A DNA stretch of 64,000 nt from Bradyrhizobium japonicum USDA 6 (GCF_000284375.1 NC_017249.1:3822001-3886000); one strand, 5' to 3'; shown: positions 1-9,543, counted from the first letter of the stretch. Translations and numbers: made by a program. The notes: generated from the letters alone by a model not told the origin.

Positions 1-1
1 C

Positions 2-1732
2 TTTGCCGACATCATCACCTACCCGGTCTTGCTCGGGATGGTGTTCCTGGGCGTGCAACGTGCCGCCGGGCTGGTGCGCCGCATGGCGCCGCGGATGCCG
101 GTGCTGGCAGTCGTCTGCGGCTGCGGCGCCGGGATCGGCTACTTCTTCGTCGTGAACTCCAGGGGGTATGCCACTGTCCTCACGCCGGAACAGGCGGCAA
201 CGGGCCTGCAGCACCTCGACACGCTATATCATGCGTCGATCGCCAACATGCTCGTCAACTTCGGACATTTGAGCACGGGCTTGGACGGCTTCATGCCCAT
301 GAAGTATCACGTGCTGTCCCACATATGGATGGGATGTGTCGGCCTGTGGCTCGGCGTCACCACGCTCGAGAGTTACTATCTTACGGCGCAAATCATCGCC
401 ATTCCGTTGCTCTTGTTCAGCTTGATCATGGCGGGCTTGCTGTTGCGGCGCTCGGCGGAAGGATTGAGCGACAGCGCGCTAGTCACGCTCATTCCGCTCC
501 TGCTTCTGATGATCGCCGATCTCTGGGGATGGACTTCATATCTGGTTTCCGAAAGCTATTTCATCTCCCTTTTTCTGCTCTTGCTTGCTTTACCACTGCT
601 CCCGGAGATCGCCGACGAGAGGTCACCGCTCGGACCTCCCCTGACAGCCCTTGCGGTCGCGGGAACGTTGGTCTTGTTCTCAAAGATTTCGGTCGGAGTG
701 ATTTTCTGGGGCGCCGCAGGATTTTTGCTGTGGCGGCGCCTGGGACTTACTCTTTTGAACTTCATCAAGGTTGCCGCCCCAATCGCTCCGCTGGTCTGGC
801 TTGCGAGCGCGATCGGCTCTCCCGAAGCCGGTGAATACGTCCATGCACTGAGACCATTGGCTTTCGTGCGAGAGTTTCCGCGCGGTTCGCTGCCGAACAT
901 CGTGGCCAATCTGGTGCTGTTGTATGGCGCCTCGCGCCTCTGGCTCTCAGGCACTTCGGCCGAGATGCGGCTCGCGGAGGCATTGGCACTCATTGCGATG
1001 GGGAGCCTTGCCCCGGCTCTCCTGCTCGATATCATCGGAGGCTCGGCCTTTTATTTCGCGAATGTCGGGACCTTCGTCTGTATCGCCTTTTTGACAGCCT
1101 ACGGCGGTTCGATGCTCGAAAGGCGAAATCCTCGGGCAATTCGTCCCGCGGTGATCCTGATCTTCATCGCTGTCGTGGCGCTCGCTACGAACGAGAAGAG
1201 ACGCAGCCCCATCGAGTTGGTGAGACAGTTCCAGGAATTGCGCGCCCGGGCCCACACACTCGCCGGCAGGGGCGAGGCGGCCCCGTTGTCGACCTTGCAC
1301 GCAACCGCAGCGCTGCTTGCGCCTGGCGGCAGCCTTCGCGGAGAGATAGGCGATGATGTGAAGCACACGCCGGGAGGGCAGTCGATCGAGACGTTGCGCT
1401 CCTTGAGTGGAGGGCAAACGCATCAGACCGCCGTGTTCGTGGCGCCGGACAATCGGCCATTCTGGACGACCTATATCGACTGTCGCGGCGACCCGTTGAT
1501 TGTTCCTGCAGTCCTCGGCGTGCCCATGCTCAAGGGGATCAACCCCGCCGAATTCGGATGTCCAAAGGACAGGTATTATCTGGGGGCGCACAACGCTGAA
1601 GACGCGGTCTCGGACGTTGCAAGCGATGATCAGCTTTGCGCTCGGGCGGCACGATGGGGGCTGGGCAAGATTTTGGTCCTTTCCACCCCGCAAGTCGGTC
1701 GCAGGCTAAGCTGTGCCGTTCCGCGATCGTGA
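2..1732 (+). CDS. Multi-pass membrane protein, GT-C-like (5' end outside window)
   Basis: The frame is open from base 2 with no stop, so the gene very likely begins upstream of the window; the first in-window starts (TTG 29, ATG 38) lie inside a hydrophobic stretch. About ten hydrophobic segments fill the first 400 residues. A soluble, probably periplasmic tail follows, with several cysteines. The layout (many membrane helices, long extracytoplasmic C-terminal domain) resembles GT-C glycosyltransferases that use polyprenyl-phosphate sugars, but I could not pin a catalytic motif. It converges with another large membrane protein (1849-4674) and lies near a GtrB-like glycosyltransferase. Function in glycan decoration is inferred from context only. 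Confidence 0.6.
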   Translation, partial: FADIITYPVLLGMVFLGVQRAAGLVRRMAPRMPVLAVVCGCGAGIGYFFVVNSRGYATVLTPEQAATGLQHLDTLYHASIANMLVNFGHLSTGLDGFMPMKYHVLSHIWMGCVGLWLGVTTLESYYLTAQIIAIPLLLFSLIMAGLLLRRSAEGLSDSALVTLIPLLLLMIADLWGWTSYLVSESYFISLFLLLLALPLLPEIADERSPLGPPLTALAVAGTLVLFSKISVGVIFWGAAGFLLWRRLGLTLLNFIKVAAPIAPLVWLASAIGSPEAGEYVHALRPLAFVREFPRGSLPNIVANLVLLYGASRLWLSGTSAEMRLAEALALIAMGSLAPALLLDIIGGSAFYFANVGTFVCIAFLTAYGGSMLERRNPRAIRPAVILIFIAVVALATNEKRRSPIELVRQFQELRARAHTLAGRGEAAPLSTLHATAALLAPGGSLRGEIGDDVKHTPGGQSIETLRSLSGGQTHQTAVFVAPDNRPFWTTYIDCRGDPLIVPAVLGVPMLKGINPAEFGCPKDRYYLGAHNAEDAVSDVASDDQLCARAARWGLGKILVLSTPQVGRRLSCAVPRS

Positions 1733-1848
1733 GCCTGCAACAACGTCCGGTGCGCGGCCGCGGTCACGGGCGTTTGCTTCGGTATGATTTCGGGGCCGAC
1801 GAAGACCATGTCAGGGAGGCCACTGTTTCGCTTGGAACGCGGGCGATC

Positions 1849-4674
1849 TCAGAGGGCCGCGATGATCCGCAAAAATCGCCTTTCGGCAGCGCATAGTAGC
1901 TTTGCCCGGTCTTGCGAAATCGGAGCGTCTTGCTCGTCAGCCAAAGTCGCGGTGATCGCGATTCGCGCGACGCCCGCGAGCTGGCTGATGGCCGGCAAGA
2001 GCTGTTGGCATGTGGTCTTGGGAAACAAAGAGAGATCGATGATCAGCCGCGATTGGCGTTTTTGTAGAGACATGGGTCCGGCGTAGGAGACCAGCCGCCG
2101 CCCGGCGATCAGGTTCGGAGGAACTGCGACCCCCGCGCGTTCCAGGGTCGGATAATCCAGCACCCCATCCGGGAGGGCGTGCCCCACGGTTCGAAGGGCG
2201 TCGATGAATGACGCAATATCCTGCAGTGGTGCGGTGGATCGCTCAGCGGCTTCACCGTCGATCTGCTGCTCACGGCAAGCTTCCGGCGATTGCGGATCTC
2301 CCGTCTTCTCGAACCGGTAGGCGATCACCTCGGGCGTCGATCCGCGAAGTTCGCAGAGAGAGCCGCGGGCCCTGAGCCGCTCGAGAATGGCCTTTTCGAG
2401 CGAGCCGAGGCTCGCCTCGTCGCGACGTCTGACAACCAGATCTCCGGTCGCGAGCGTCACGTCGGTCGCCAGGATGCGTGCATAGATCGCCGGCACCAGT
2501 TCATCCGAAAAAGTGAAGGATCGCGGCCAGGTGTGCCACTTGTTCGCATACATCAGTGTGATGTCGCTGAGCATCTGCTGCGTATTCGCGCCTTCGCCGA
2601 GCAGCATGGTGACTTTCGGCGAGTTCGCGGCGTACCGCTCGATCAGGTGCTTTGCATCCGCAATGATTGCACGGTCGTAGTCATCCAGGGACCAGGGATT
2701 GTCTGTCGAACGTAGAGCAAGCTCGCGATCGACTTTCCCGCGCAAGGCCGTGTACAGGGCGGCGGGGGTACAGCGATCATGATACCTGCACTCACCGGGG
2801 AGCAGCGAGTACGGTGAGTCGATACGAAACATGTAGAGGCAGGAGAAGATCGAGGCCCAGAGCACGGCGACGGTCGTCAACGCGGTCAATATGCCCGCCA
2901 CGCGATCTCCGTCCAGCGCACGGTCCGCCAACCAGAGCGCGGTGGGAATGAACAACAACGCGAACGGCAAGAGAGCGATGGCGACGGTGTAGTCGACCGA
3001 TCTGGCCGCGAAATAGGAACCCGTAATGGCCGTCAGGATCGCGGCAGGCAGCGCGTGGCGCAGCCAGGTGTCGCTCGTGGCGTGCAACGCGCTGCGCTTG
3101 TTGTCGAGCACCAGCAGCCAACAGCCGGCTACCGCGATCACGACCCCGCCCAGGATTGGAATCCAGCCCCAGAATGTCGCGTCGAACGGTATGGACCAGA
3201 ACTGCCCAATCGGGTTGTAGCTCGACAGGAAGCCGAGATAGACGTCGAAGGCCGGCCAGCTGCCCGCCGCGAGCAGTGTGCCGACCGACAGCGCAGCAAG
3301 TCCCGACATCATGATCACGGTGGCGATGGCGAGGTCCTTCGCCAGCCTGGCGTAGCTCCGGTCACGGAGATTGCGCAAGGCGAGCGAGCCGGAATAAAGG
3401 GCAAACGTGCCGACGAACGCCTCGATGCTCCACAGGCCCGACAGAAAGCCGGCCAGGAAGACGAGGGCGGAATGCCGGGCGCCGGTTCGAGCGCCAATCC
3501 CAACGGCCATGAGCAGGATGGGGAGATAGCGCGCTCCCAGCACCGACGGTGCGGCGTTCACGTTGCCCTGGCCGCCGTCCCACGCAGACAGCCAAAACAG
3601 GATGAACACCAGCCCGAACCAGACCGCGCTCATCCGGGCCCTGGTGGATTGCCAAAGCGCCGTGATGAAAAGAGCGTAGAAGAGCAGGTTGCAGAACTGG
3701 ATGGCGACGCTGGCGACGGCAAAGGACGGTGGCCCGAGCCGAAACGCAAGGTAGGTGACGAGGACGGGGCCCGGTCCGTACTGGGAGAAAGTGTCGACCA
3801 TCAGCGTGCCGCCATGCAGGAGATGCAGGGCAGGACCCATCACGGTCATGTAGTGAAACGGGTCGCCGGCGAGCGAGAAGTCGAAACTCAGGACGGTGCT
3901 GGCGACGAGCGCGCAGACCAGGGCGACCCGCTGGGTTAACCGGAGTTGGGCGGGCTGGGTCGCAGCAAGGTGTCGTTCGAGCATCAGAAGGCATGCGCCG
4001 ACTGTCACGAGGAGGACTGCAGTGAATATCGCGAGCAGCAGGCTCGACCGATCCGGGAATCCTCCGGGCAGGGTGCGAAACACAAAGTCGAACAGGGGAC
4101 TGAAATGTCGATGTCCCGGTCCGATCCTGAACAGGACGATCACGGCAGCCGCGAAAGCAAGCACCAGCGCGACCGATGGCACAGCCCTTGAGCTCGCTCG
4201 CGCGATGATCGAACGCGCCTGATCGAGCACCTTGTCGCTCAAGCAGGCGGCGAGCAGCAGCGCGGCATAGACGAACACCACGATCCTGGCTGCATGCATT
4301 CCGGCCCTGTACCAGAAAGTCACACCGTTGCGGGCGGCCCATGCCGCCAATGCGACAAGAACAAGGCTCGTCAGCGCCGCGACCGCACACCACACGTTCA
4401 GGGCTTCGAAAGAACGTCCCACTCCGGGCCAGCGGCGATCAAGCCAATATTGCAGCGTCACCGTAGATACCGGCAGCACCAGAATGCCGGCGAAAAAGAT
4501 CAGTATCGTCCGCTGTCGCGAATCAATCGCCAGCAGATCGCCGAGCACGATCGCGACGAGAATGCCAAGCAAGGTCAGGGCCGCGCTCGACAGCAGCGGA
4601 GCAACGTCGTCGAGCCAGCTGCTCGACCGATGCCGCGCGGCCTCCCGGTAGGGCTCTTGCACGTCTGCCTTCAT
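1849..4674 (-). CDS. Large multi-pass membrane protein, GT-C-like, with pilin-like C-terminal tail
   Basis: 941 residues. The ATG at 4674 has a GGAAAGG-type ribosome site. Hydrophobic segments run from about residue 28 to 620. An acidic loop with DPFHYM near residue 270 resembles the acidic loop of GT-C glycosyltransferases. Residues 620-860 are soluble. The last 80 residues (P-K-x-x-C near the start, a second Cys in AKLLCA) resemble the disulfide-bonded periplasmic domain of PilS/TcpA-type pilins, which is unexpected. It is the third gene of a minus-strand run after a GtrB-like glycosyltransferase and a methyltransferase, with a 111-base gap. It probably transfers or builds a lipid-linked sugar; the exact role is unknown. 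Confidence 0.65.
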   Translation of the reverse strand: MKADVQEPYREAARHRSSSWLDDVAPLLSSAALTLLGILVAIVLGDLLAIDSRQRTILIFFAGILVLPVSTVTLQYWLDRRWPGVGRSFEALNVWCAVAALTSLVLVALAAWAARNGVTFWYRAGMHAARIVVFVYAALLLAACLSDKVLDQARSIIARASSRAVPSVALVLAFAAAVIVLFRIGPGHRHFSPLFDFVFRTLPGGFPDRSSLLLAIFTAVLLVTVGACLLMLERHLAATQPAQLRLTQRVALVCALVASTVLSFDFSLAGDPFHYMTVMGPALHLLHGGTLMVDTFSQYGPGPVLVTYLAFRLGPPSFAVASVAIQFCNLLFYALFITALWQSTRARMSAVWFGLVFILFWLSAWDGGQGNVNAAPSVLGARYLPILLMAVGIGARTGARHSALVFLAGFLSGLWSIEAFVGTFALYSGSLALRNLRDRSYARLAKDLAIATVIMMSGLAALSVGTLLAAGSWPAFDVYLGFLSSYNPIGQFWSIPFDATFWGWIPILGGVVIAVAGCWLLVLDNKRSALHATSDTWLRHALPAAILTAITGSYFAARSVDYTVAIALLPFALLFIPTALWLADRALDGDRVAGILTALTTVAVLWASIFSCLYMFRIDSPYSLLPGECRYHDRCTPAALYTALRGKVDRELALRSTDNPWSLDDYDRAIIADAKHLIERYAANSPKVTMLLGEGANTQQMLSDITLMYANKWHTWPRSFTFSDELVPAIYARILATDVTLATGDLVVRRRDEASLGSLEKAILERLRARGSLCELRGSTPEVIAYRFEKTGDPQSPEACREQQIDGEAAERSTAPLQDIASFIDALRTVGHALPDGVLDYPTLERAGVAVPPNLIAGRRLVSYAGPMSLQKRQSRLIIDLSLFPKTTCQQLLPAISQLAGVARIAITATLADEQDAPISQDRAKLLCAAERRFLRIIAAL

Positions 4675-4785
4675 GCAACCTTTCCCAAAGCCTCAGGCGG
4701 ATGAGGCGAGGAGGCGATGCATAGTGCGCCTTGCCGCAATGGTGATCGGAGAGGGGCGCGGCCGCACGGTGTCGGGCGACGGGCC

Positions 4786-5493
4786 CTACGAGGGCACATG
4801 AGCGGCCATGCAGTACTGCGCCCCGAGCGGCAGCCAGCCGAGGCTCGCGTCCAGCTTGTGAAAGAAGGGCGTGTCGAACGGAGTGAATATGATGAACTGC
4901 CGCTCGATATCGACCATGCCGGCGGCGCGGAAAAGCTTGGCGAGCCGGTTCGAACGGAGCAGCACGGCATTCTGGTCGAATGGACAGGTCCTGACGATCT
5001 TCTTCGTCAGCGGATTGAGCGGATTGTGCTCGATGATGATGACGAGACCTCCCGGCCGGACCACGCGAGCCGCCTCTACGAGAAAGGACTTCCAATCGTC
5101 GGGCGGCACATGATGCATGACGGCAATGGCAAAGGCGATGTCGAAGGTGCGAGCATCGTAGGGAAGCCGCGTGCCTTCATAGACATCGTAATGGACGTCC
5201 GGATTGTCGGCCCTGGCTTCCTCGATGACCGTGCCAGCGACGTCGATTCCGGTCAGCTTGATGCCGGGTTGCGCAGGCCTCAGATGGGGATGAATGAGGC
5301 CGTGTCCGCAGCCGATATCGAGAACATCGAGAGGTTTTGACGAAGTACCGTTCTGCGACCGGACCTTGGAGAACGTGTCCAGCAGATAACGGGCCTTGGC
5401 GCGCGTGAAGAAATCCTGGGGCTGGCCGCTGAAGGCGATCGCATCGTCGATTTGCGCGCTATAGCCGTCGCGATATTGGTCGAATTCCGTCAT
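4786..5493 (-). CDS. Class I SAM-dependent methyltransferase
   Basis: 235 residues. The start ATG at 5493 overlaps the TGA of the preceding glycosyltransferase gene by one base (TGATG), which fixes the start and implies translational coupling. The SAM-binding motif I is LDIGCGHG at about residues 58-65. It is followed by an acidic residue ending strand 2 (GIDVAG) and by the post-motif segment VVRPGGLVIIIEHNP typical of Methyltransf_11/25 proteins. The substrate cannot be read from sequence. Position between a GtrB-like glycosyltransferase and a GT-C-like protein suggests O-methylation of a sugar or lipid-linked sugar. Confidence 0.8.
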   Translation of the reverse strand: MTEFDQYRDGYSAQIDDAIAFSGQPQDFFTRAKARYLLDTFSKVRSQNGTSSKPLDVLDIGCGHGLIHPHLRPAQPGIKLTGIDVAGTVIEEARADNPDVHYDVYEGTRLPYDARTFDIAFAIAVMHHVPPDDWKSFLVEAARVVRPGGLVIIIEHNPLNPLTKKIVRTCPFDQNAVLLRSNRLAKLFRAAGMVDIERQFIIFTPFDTPFFHKLDASLGWLPLGAQYCMAAHVPS

Positions 5494-6551
5494 CAAGCTT
5501 GCCCCGTTCCGGTTCGGCGGAGGATTTCGGCTGGCGCCCGGGTGTCCCCTGGCGCTGCCGCCCCTAGCGCCAGACGGTCTAGTGACGCGCTGGGCACGTT
5601 GACACTGTACTCGATCACGGTCGTCGGCCGCGACCGCACCTGGTTGTAGATGCGCCCCACATACTCGCCGATGATCCCGAGGAAAATGGCATTGAGGCTG
5701 ATGCCGAACAGCAGCAGCACGGTTGTGGTTGCGAAGCCTGCTGGCCAGTCGACCCCGAAGAACAGCCGCGCGAAGATGTAGAAGAAGCTGCCAAGGCACG
5801 TCAGCATCGAGATGCCCAATCCGACGAACGCCGCGAGGCGGAGCGGGAAGATCGAGTGTGTGATCATCCCGTCGACAGCGAGCGCGATCAGCTTGGCAAT
5901 AGGAAACTTGCTGACGCCCGCCTGTCGCGCTTGGCGGTCGTAGGGCACGCCGACCTGCTTGGTGGCCAGCAGCGAGGTCAGGCCGCGCGTGTAGGGTGCG
6001 ACGTCATTGATCAGGTGCAGTTGATCCAGAACGGTACGGTCGATCAGCCTGAAGTCACCGCTGTCGAGCATCAGATTGTCGTCGGACAGCCTTTTCAGCA
6101 GTCGGTAGTAAAATTGGCGCGCCCATTGCAGCGGCTTGCTCTCCTGCCGAAACCGCCTGATGCCGACGACCACGTCGTGGCCCAGCTCCCACAGCTCAAG
6201 AAATCTGGGGAATACCGTCGGTGGATCCTGGAGGTCGCAGTCGATCTGGATCGCGGCGTCACCGGAGGCCAGACGATAGGCTGTGAGCACGGACCTCTGG
6301 AATCCGAAGTTTCTGGCAAATCGTACCGCGCGCACGCGAGGGTCTTTGGCCGCCAGCTCGGAGACAATCGCACTCGAGTTGTCGGTGCTGTGGTTGTCCG
6401 TGAAGATTATTTCGAACGCATAGCGATCGTTCATCTGTTCGAAAACATCGCGCACGGCGCCATAAGCCCTGCGGATGTTGTCTTCCTCGTTGAAGACAGG
6501 AATCAAAATGGAAATGAGCTTGCGTTCAGTGTCAGAAGACGTCCCGCGCAT
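5493..6551 (-). CDS. GT2 polyprenyl-phosphate glycosyltransferase (GtrB/DPM1-like)
   Basis: 352 residues from the ATG at 6551. An upstream in-frame extension to 6860 is possible but lacks family similarity and overlaps the divergent gene. The N-terminal GT-A fold begins SILIPVFNEEDN, with FTDNHSTDNS and QIDCDLQDP (Asp104/Asp106) as nucleotide-sugar and metal-binding motifs. Two C-terminal membrane helices (about residues 230-300) are typical of GtrB/ArnC-type enzymes that load a sugar on undecaprenyl phosphate at the inner membrane. It starts a three-gene minus-strand unit with a methyltransferase and a GT-C-like protein, the usual partner type for such an enzyme. Confidence 0.88.
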   Translation of the reverse strand: MRGTSSDTERKLISILIPVFNEEDNIRRAYGAVRDVFEQMNDRYAFEIIFTDNHSTDNSSAIVSELAAKDPRVRAVRFARNFGFQRSVLTAYRLASGDAAIQIDCDLQDPPTVFPRFLELWELGHDVVVGIRRFRQESKPLQWARQFYYRLLKRLSDDNLMLDSGDFRLIDRTVLDQLHLINDVAPYTRGLTSLLATKQVGVPYDRQARQAGVSKFPIAKLIALAVDGMITHSIFPLRLAAFVGLGISMLTCLGSFFYIFARLFFGVDWPAGFATTTVLLLFGISLNAIFLGIIGEYVGRIYNQVRSRPTTVIEYSVNVPSASLDRLALGAAAPGDTRAPAEILRRTGTGQA

Positions 6552-6814
6552 TTCGTTCGTTGTCCTGTCCGTGGCTATCGGTATTCGGCCGAGAGTTGAT
6601 GCCGGCGAAAAGTTGCTAGTAACAGATGTGGCGCATCGCGCAAAGCCATCCCCACCCGCCGGCGGCAAATTACGTAGCGTTCCGAAGGGCATATGCTTGA
6701 TTAATGGGGAGCTTTCCAGTAAGGGTCGCCCGGCGCGCCTGATGTCGCACCCCCACTCGGGAAGGTCGTCTTCCAGAAATTTGCAGTATCTCGTTGTTGC
6801 AATTAAGGTTCCGA
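6552..6814. promoter_or_regulatory. Divergent promoter region between GT2 and C-methyltransferase genes
   Basis: 263 bases between oppositely oriented genes, visibly more AT-rich than the flanking coding DNA, so it should carry promoters in both directions. I could not assign a clear -35/-10 pair or a known operator. Earlier in-frame starts for both genes fall here (6860 minus, 6794 plus) but the proteins have no family similarity in those extensions. Confidence 0.4.
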
Positions 6815-8080
6815 ATGCCCAACGCATCACATCACGACATTCCGACCGGGAAGCTGACACGCTGCCAGGTTTGCGGCTCCGAACGACTTGAGCTTGTCAT
6901 CGACCTCGGCCATCAACCGCTCTGCGATTCGCTGCCTTCAAAGGCGCAACTCGATGGCCCCGAGACGAGCTATCCGTTGCGTCAGGTCTGGTGCCGTGAT
7001 TGCTCCCTGTCGCAGATCGATTATGTCGTTCCTCCTGAGGTTGTCTTTCATCCGGAATACCCCTACCGCTCCGGTATCACCAAGGAGCTTGCGATCTACC
7101 AGGATGCGTTCGTACAGGACGCGGTCGCGGACCTCGGGCTGAAGCCGGATCAACTCGTTGTCGACATCGGGTCCAACGACGGAACGCTGCTCTCCGGCTT
7201 CAAGCGGCGCGGCATGCGGGTGCTGGGCATCGAGCCGACCAACATCGGTCGCATCGCGCAGGAGCAAGGCATCGACACGCTGCAGGCGTTCTTCAACGAG
7301 GAAACTGCCCGCAAGGTGGTTGAGACGCACGGTCACGCGAAGGTCGCGACTGCCACCAACGTCTTTGCGCATGTGGCGAAGCTCGGCGGCTTTATCCGCG
7401 GCCTCGAGCGCTTGCTGGCGCCCGACGGCGTCTTCATTCTCGAAAACCACTATCTGCTCGACGTCATCGAGGGCGGGCAGTTCGACACGATCTACCATGA
7501 GCACCTTCGCACCTATTCGCTGAAGTCGATCGTCAAGCTGTTCGAATTCTACGACTTCACCTGTGTCGACGCGCAGCGCGTCAGCCGCTATGGCGGCAAT
7601 ATCCGCGTCTATGTGGCGAAGGGCCGGGGACGTCCGGTCAAGCCCGCGGTCGCGGAATTGTTGAAGGCCGAGGATGATTTCGGTCTCTCGCGGCCCGAAT
7701 GCTATGAGGCTTTCCGCGCGCGAGCCGAAAAGGTCAAGCTCGACCTCCTCCAGCTCGCCCTCGAAGCCAACAAGAAGGGGCTGAGCTTCGTCGGCAATTC
7801 GTGCCCTGGCCGCTGCAGCACCTTGCTGAACTATGTCGGCATCGACCGCATGCTCATGCCGTACATCTGCGAGCAACCGACCTCGCTCAAGCTCGGTCTG
7901 CATTTGCCCGGAAAGCAGATTCCGATCGTCGACAACGAACGGTTGATCCGCGAGCAGCCGGACTATGTCGTGCTGCTCGCTTGGCACTACGGTCAGCCCA
8001 TTGCCGAGCAATTGCGCGCCAGGGGATTGAAGTCGAAATTGGTCATGCCCTTGCCCGAGGTCCGGATATTGCCGGATTGA
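6815..8080 (+). CDS. Sugar C-methyltransferase family protein (Methyltransf_13/Methyltransf_14 architecture)
   Basis: 421 residues from ATG 6815; a TTG at 6794 would add seven residues. The N-terminal zinc-binding domain shows Cys17-x2-Cys20 and Cys60-x2-Cys63. The central SAM-binding fold has VVDIGSNDGT at residues 115-124, and ENHYLLD plus the TIYHEHLRTYSL segment (Tyr-His-Glu-His) match the catalytic region of TylC3/NovU-like C-methyltransferases. The C-terminal Methyltransf_14 domain includes the NSCPGRCSTLLNY stretch. Known members methylate carbon 3 or 5 of NDP-4-keto-6-deoxy sugars. Here it probably makes a branched sugar for the surrounding glycan cluster. Confidence 0.87.
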   Translation: MPNASHHDIPTGKLTRCQVCGSERLELVIDLGHQPLCDSLPSKAQLDGPETSYPLRQVWCRDCSLSQIDYVVPPEVVFHPEYPYRSGITKELAIYQDAFVQDAVADLGLKPDQLVVDIGSNDGTLLSGFKRRGMRVLGIEPTNIGRIAQEQGIDTLQAFFNEETARKVVETHGHAKVATATNVFAHVAKLGGFIRGLERLLAPDGVFILENHYLLDVIEGGQFDTIYHEHLRTYSLKSIVKLFEFYDFTCVDAQRVSRYGGNIRVYVAKGRGRPVKPAVAELLKAEDDFGLSRPECYEAFRARAEKVKLDLLQLALEANKKGLSFVGNSCPGRCSTLLNYVGIDRMLMPYICEQPTSLKLGLHLPGKQIPIVDNERLIREQPDYVVLLAWHYGQPIAEQLRARGLKSKLVMPLPEVRILPD

Positions 8081-8083
8081 GCA

Positions 8084-8109
8084 ATGCGGCGGCCGTCAAG
8101 CCGCCGCAT
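8084..8109. other. Hairpin just after the C-methyltransferase stop
   Basis: A perfect 9-base inverted repeat, ATGCGGCGG and CCGCCGCAT, with an 8-base loop starts four bases after the stop codon. There is no T-run, so it is not a canonical intrinsic terminator; it may stabilise the 3' end of the message. Confidence 0.55.
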
Positions 8110-8318
8110 GCGCCGCTGCTCCCTGGAGGACGCAGCAATGATGATTTCGGCTCGGGCACTCTGCCGTCCGCGAGGTTTGGTCGTCTCCAGGCGGCGGACC
8201 TGATTTACGACGACGTCCTTGCCTTTGCCGCTCGATCAGATTGACGACGATTGTCACGCAGCTGACCGAACAAGAGCTTCTACCGGCTCGCACCGTGCGG
8301 ACGCGAAAGGAGTTTTGA
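8110..8318 (+). pseudogene. Possible relic of a small gene upstream of the MocA-family gene
   Basis: A well-spaced GGAGG precedes ATGATG at 8138, but that frame stops after 21 codons. Protein-like text continues in a second frame (FGRLQAADLIYDDVLAFAAR, about 8179-8238) and then in a third frame (LTTIVTQLTEQELLPARTVR, from 8241). The third frame ends in a TGA at 8316-8318 that overlaps the ATG of the next gene as TGATG. Two small indels would join these parts into one ORF of about 60 codons. Product unknown. It may be a decayed gene, sequencing error, or chance. Confidence 0.3.
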
Positions 8319-9543
8319 TGAGCGGCGTTACGGTCGCCTTGGTGGGGGCGGACGGTGGGGGCGAACGCATGCCTCCGTCTTGGCTCAGCTTTCCGACCGG
8401 ACCGCACGCATCCTGTGGGTCTCGCGGCACAACAAGGCCGCGCTAGAGGCATTCCTGGCCGATCTTGCGGGAGCGGGTGATCGATTCACGGTGGTCGACA
8501 GCCTGGATGTGGCATTGGCTTTGCGTCCTGGCGCCGCCATTGTCGCGACTCCTGCTGGCAATCACGCCGAGACCGCCGAGCTCCTGCTGCGCAGCGGCGT
8601 TCCGACCCTGGTCGAGAAGCCACTGGCCCTTGGTGTGGACGAGGCAAGGCGGCTTGTCGATCTGGCAGCCGAGCGCGGTATTCCGCTTCTCGTTGGTCTC
8701 CACCTGATGACGGCCCCATTCCTGCTTCACTTCTTGCGCCTTTCCGCGGGACGGGCGGTGTCTGCGATCGAACTGGAGTGGCTGGATCCGGAGCAGGAGA
8801 TCCGGCACGGCGTCGTCAAGTCATCTAACCTGACGACCCACAAGGTCGACGAGATCGTCCCCCATCTTTGGTCGATACTGCATCTGATCGACGACACTGC
8901 GGAGCCGCAAACGCGCACGGTGAAGCCATGTGCGCAGGGTGCCGTCGAGGTGGAGGTCGATATGCGCGAAGCTCGCGCAACCCTGCGGTTCGGACGAAGG
9001 GCGCCAGCGCGCAAGCGGCGCATCGGGCTTGCATTTCGCGATGGAGGTCATGCCGAGCTCGACTTCACGCATGAGCCCGGCGCAATCATCCTCGATGGAG
9101 CTCAGCAACCGAGCCTCGAAACGGACGGCAGGATCGGTCCGCTCGCGGTTGAGCTCGCCGGCTTTCTGGACATTGTGCGTCTGGGGCGGGATGCCTGGTC
9201 TTCTCCCCGATCGGCATCCCGTTGCATGGGAGCCGTCGAATTGGCCGAAGCGGTGCGGACCCAATTGGTTGTGGCAGAGGCGGCGGCCGCAGCGGCGCGC
9301 CTTGCGCGCGGCGGTTCGATGAGGGATCCCGATATTTCGGCTTGGGTCATAGACAACATCGCGCCGCTTCTGGACGTCCAGGAGCCGCGCACCGAGAACG
9401 AGAGGCGAGAGCTCATGGGCCTGATCTTGGACGCGGCCGACATGGCGGGGCCGACGGACCATGTCGAGGACGATAAGCTGCGTCGAACGATGGCAACGAT
9501 CCGCCGCTCGGACTTCTGCGGCCATTTGAACCGAGGCCTTTAG
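8318..9543 (+). CDS. Gfo/Idh/MocA-family oxidoreductase, frameshifted near its start
   Basis: The natural start is ATG 8318, five bases after AAAGGAG. This frame reads MSGVTVALVGA and then runs out to a TAG at 8444. Adding one G near 8350 restores VALVGAGRWGRTHASVLAQL, the NAD(P)-binding GxGxxG-x2-H motif of the family, joined to an open frame running to 9543 (408 residues in total). As written, only a TTG start at 8380 gives a long protein (387 residues), and it lacks the dinucleotide-binding loop. Downstream, VATPAGNHAE and LVEKPLAL are classic MocA-family motifs. About 75 C-terminal residues are not typical. Probable role: NDP-sugar oxidation or reduction. Confidence 0.75.
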
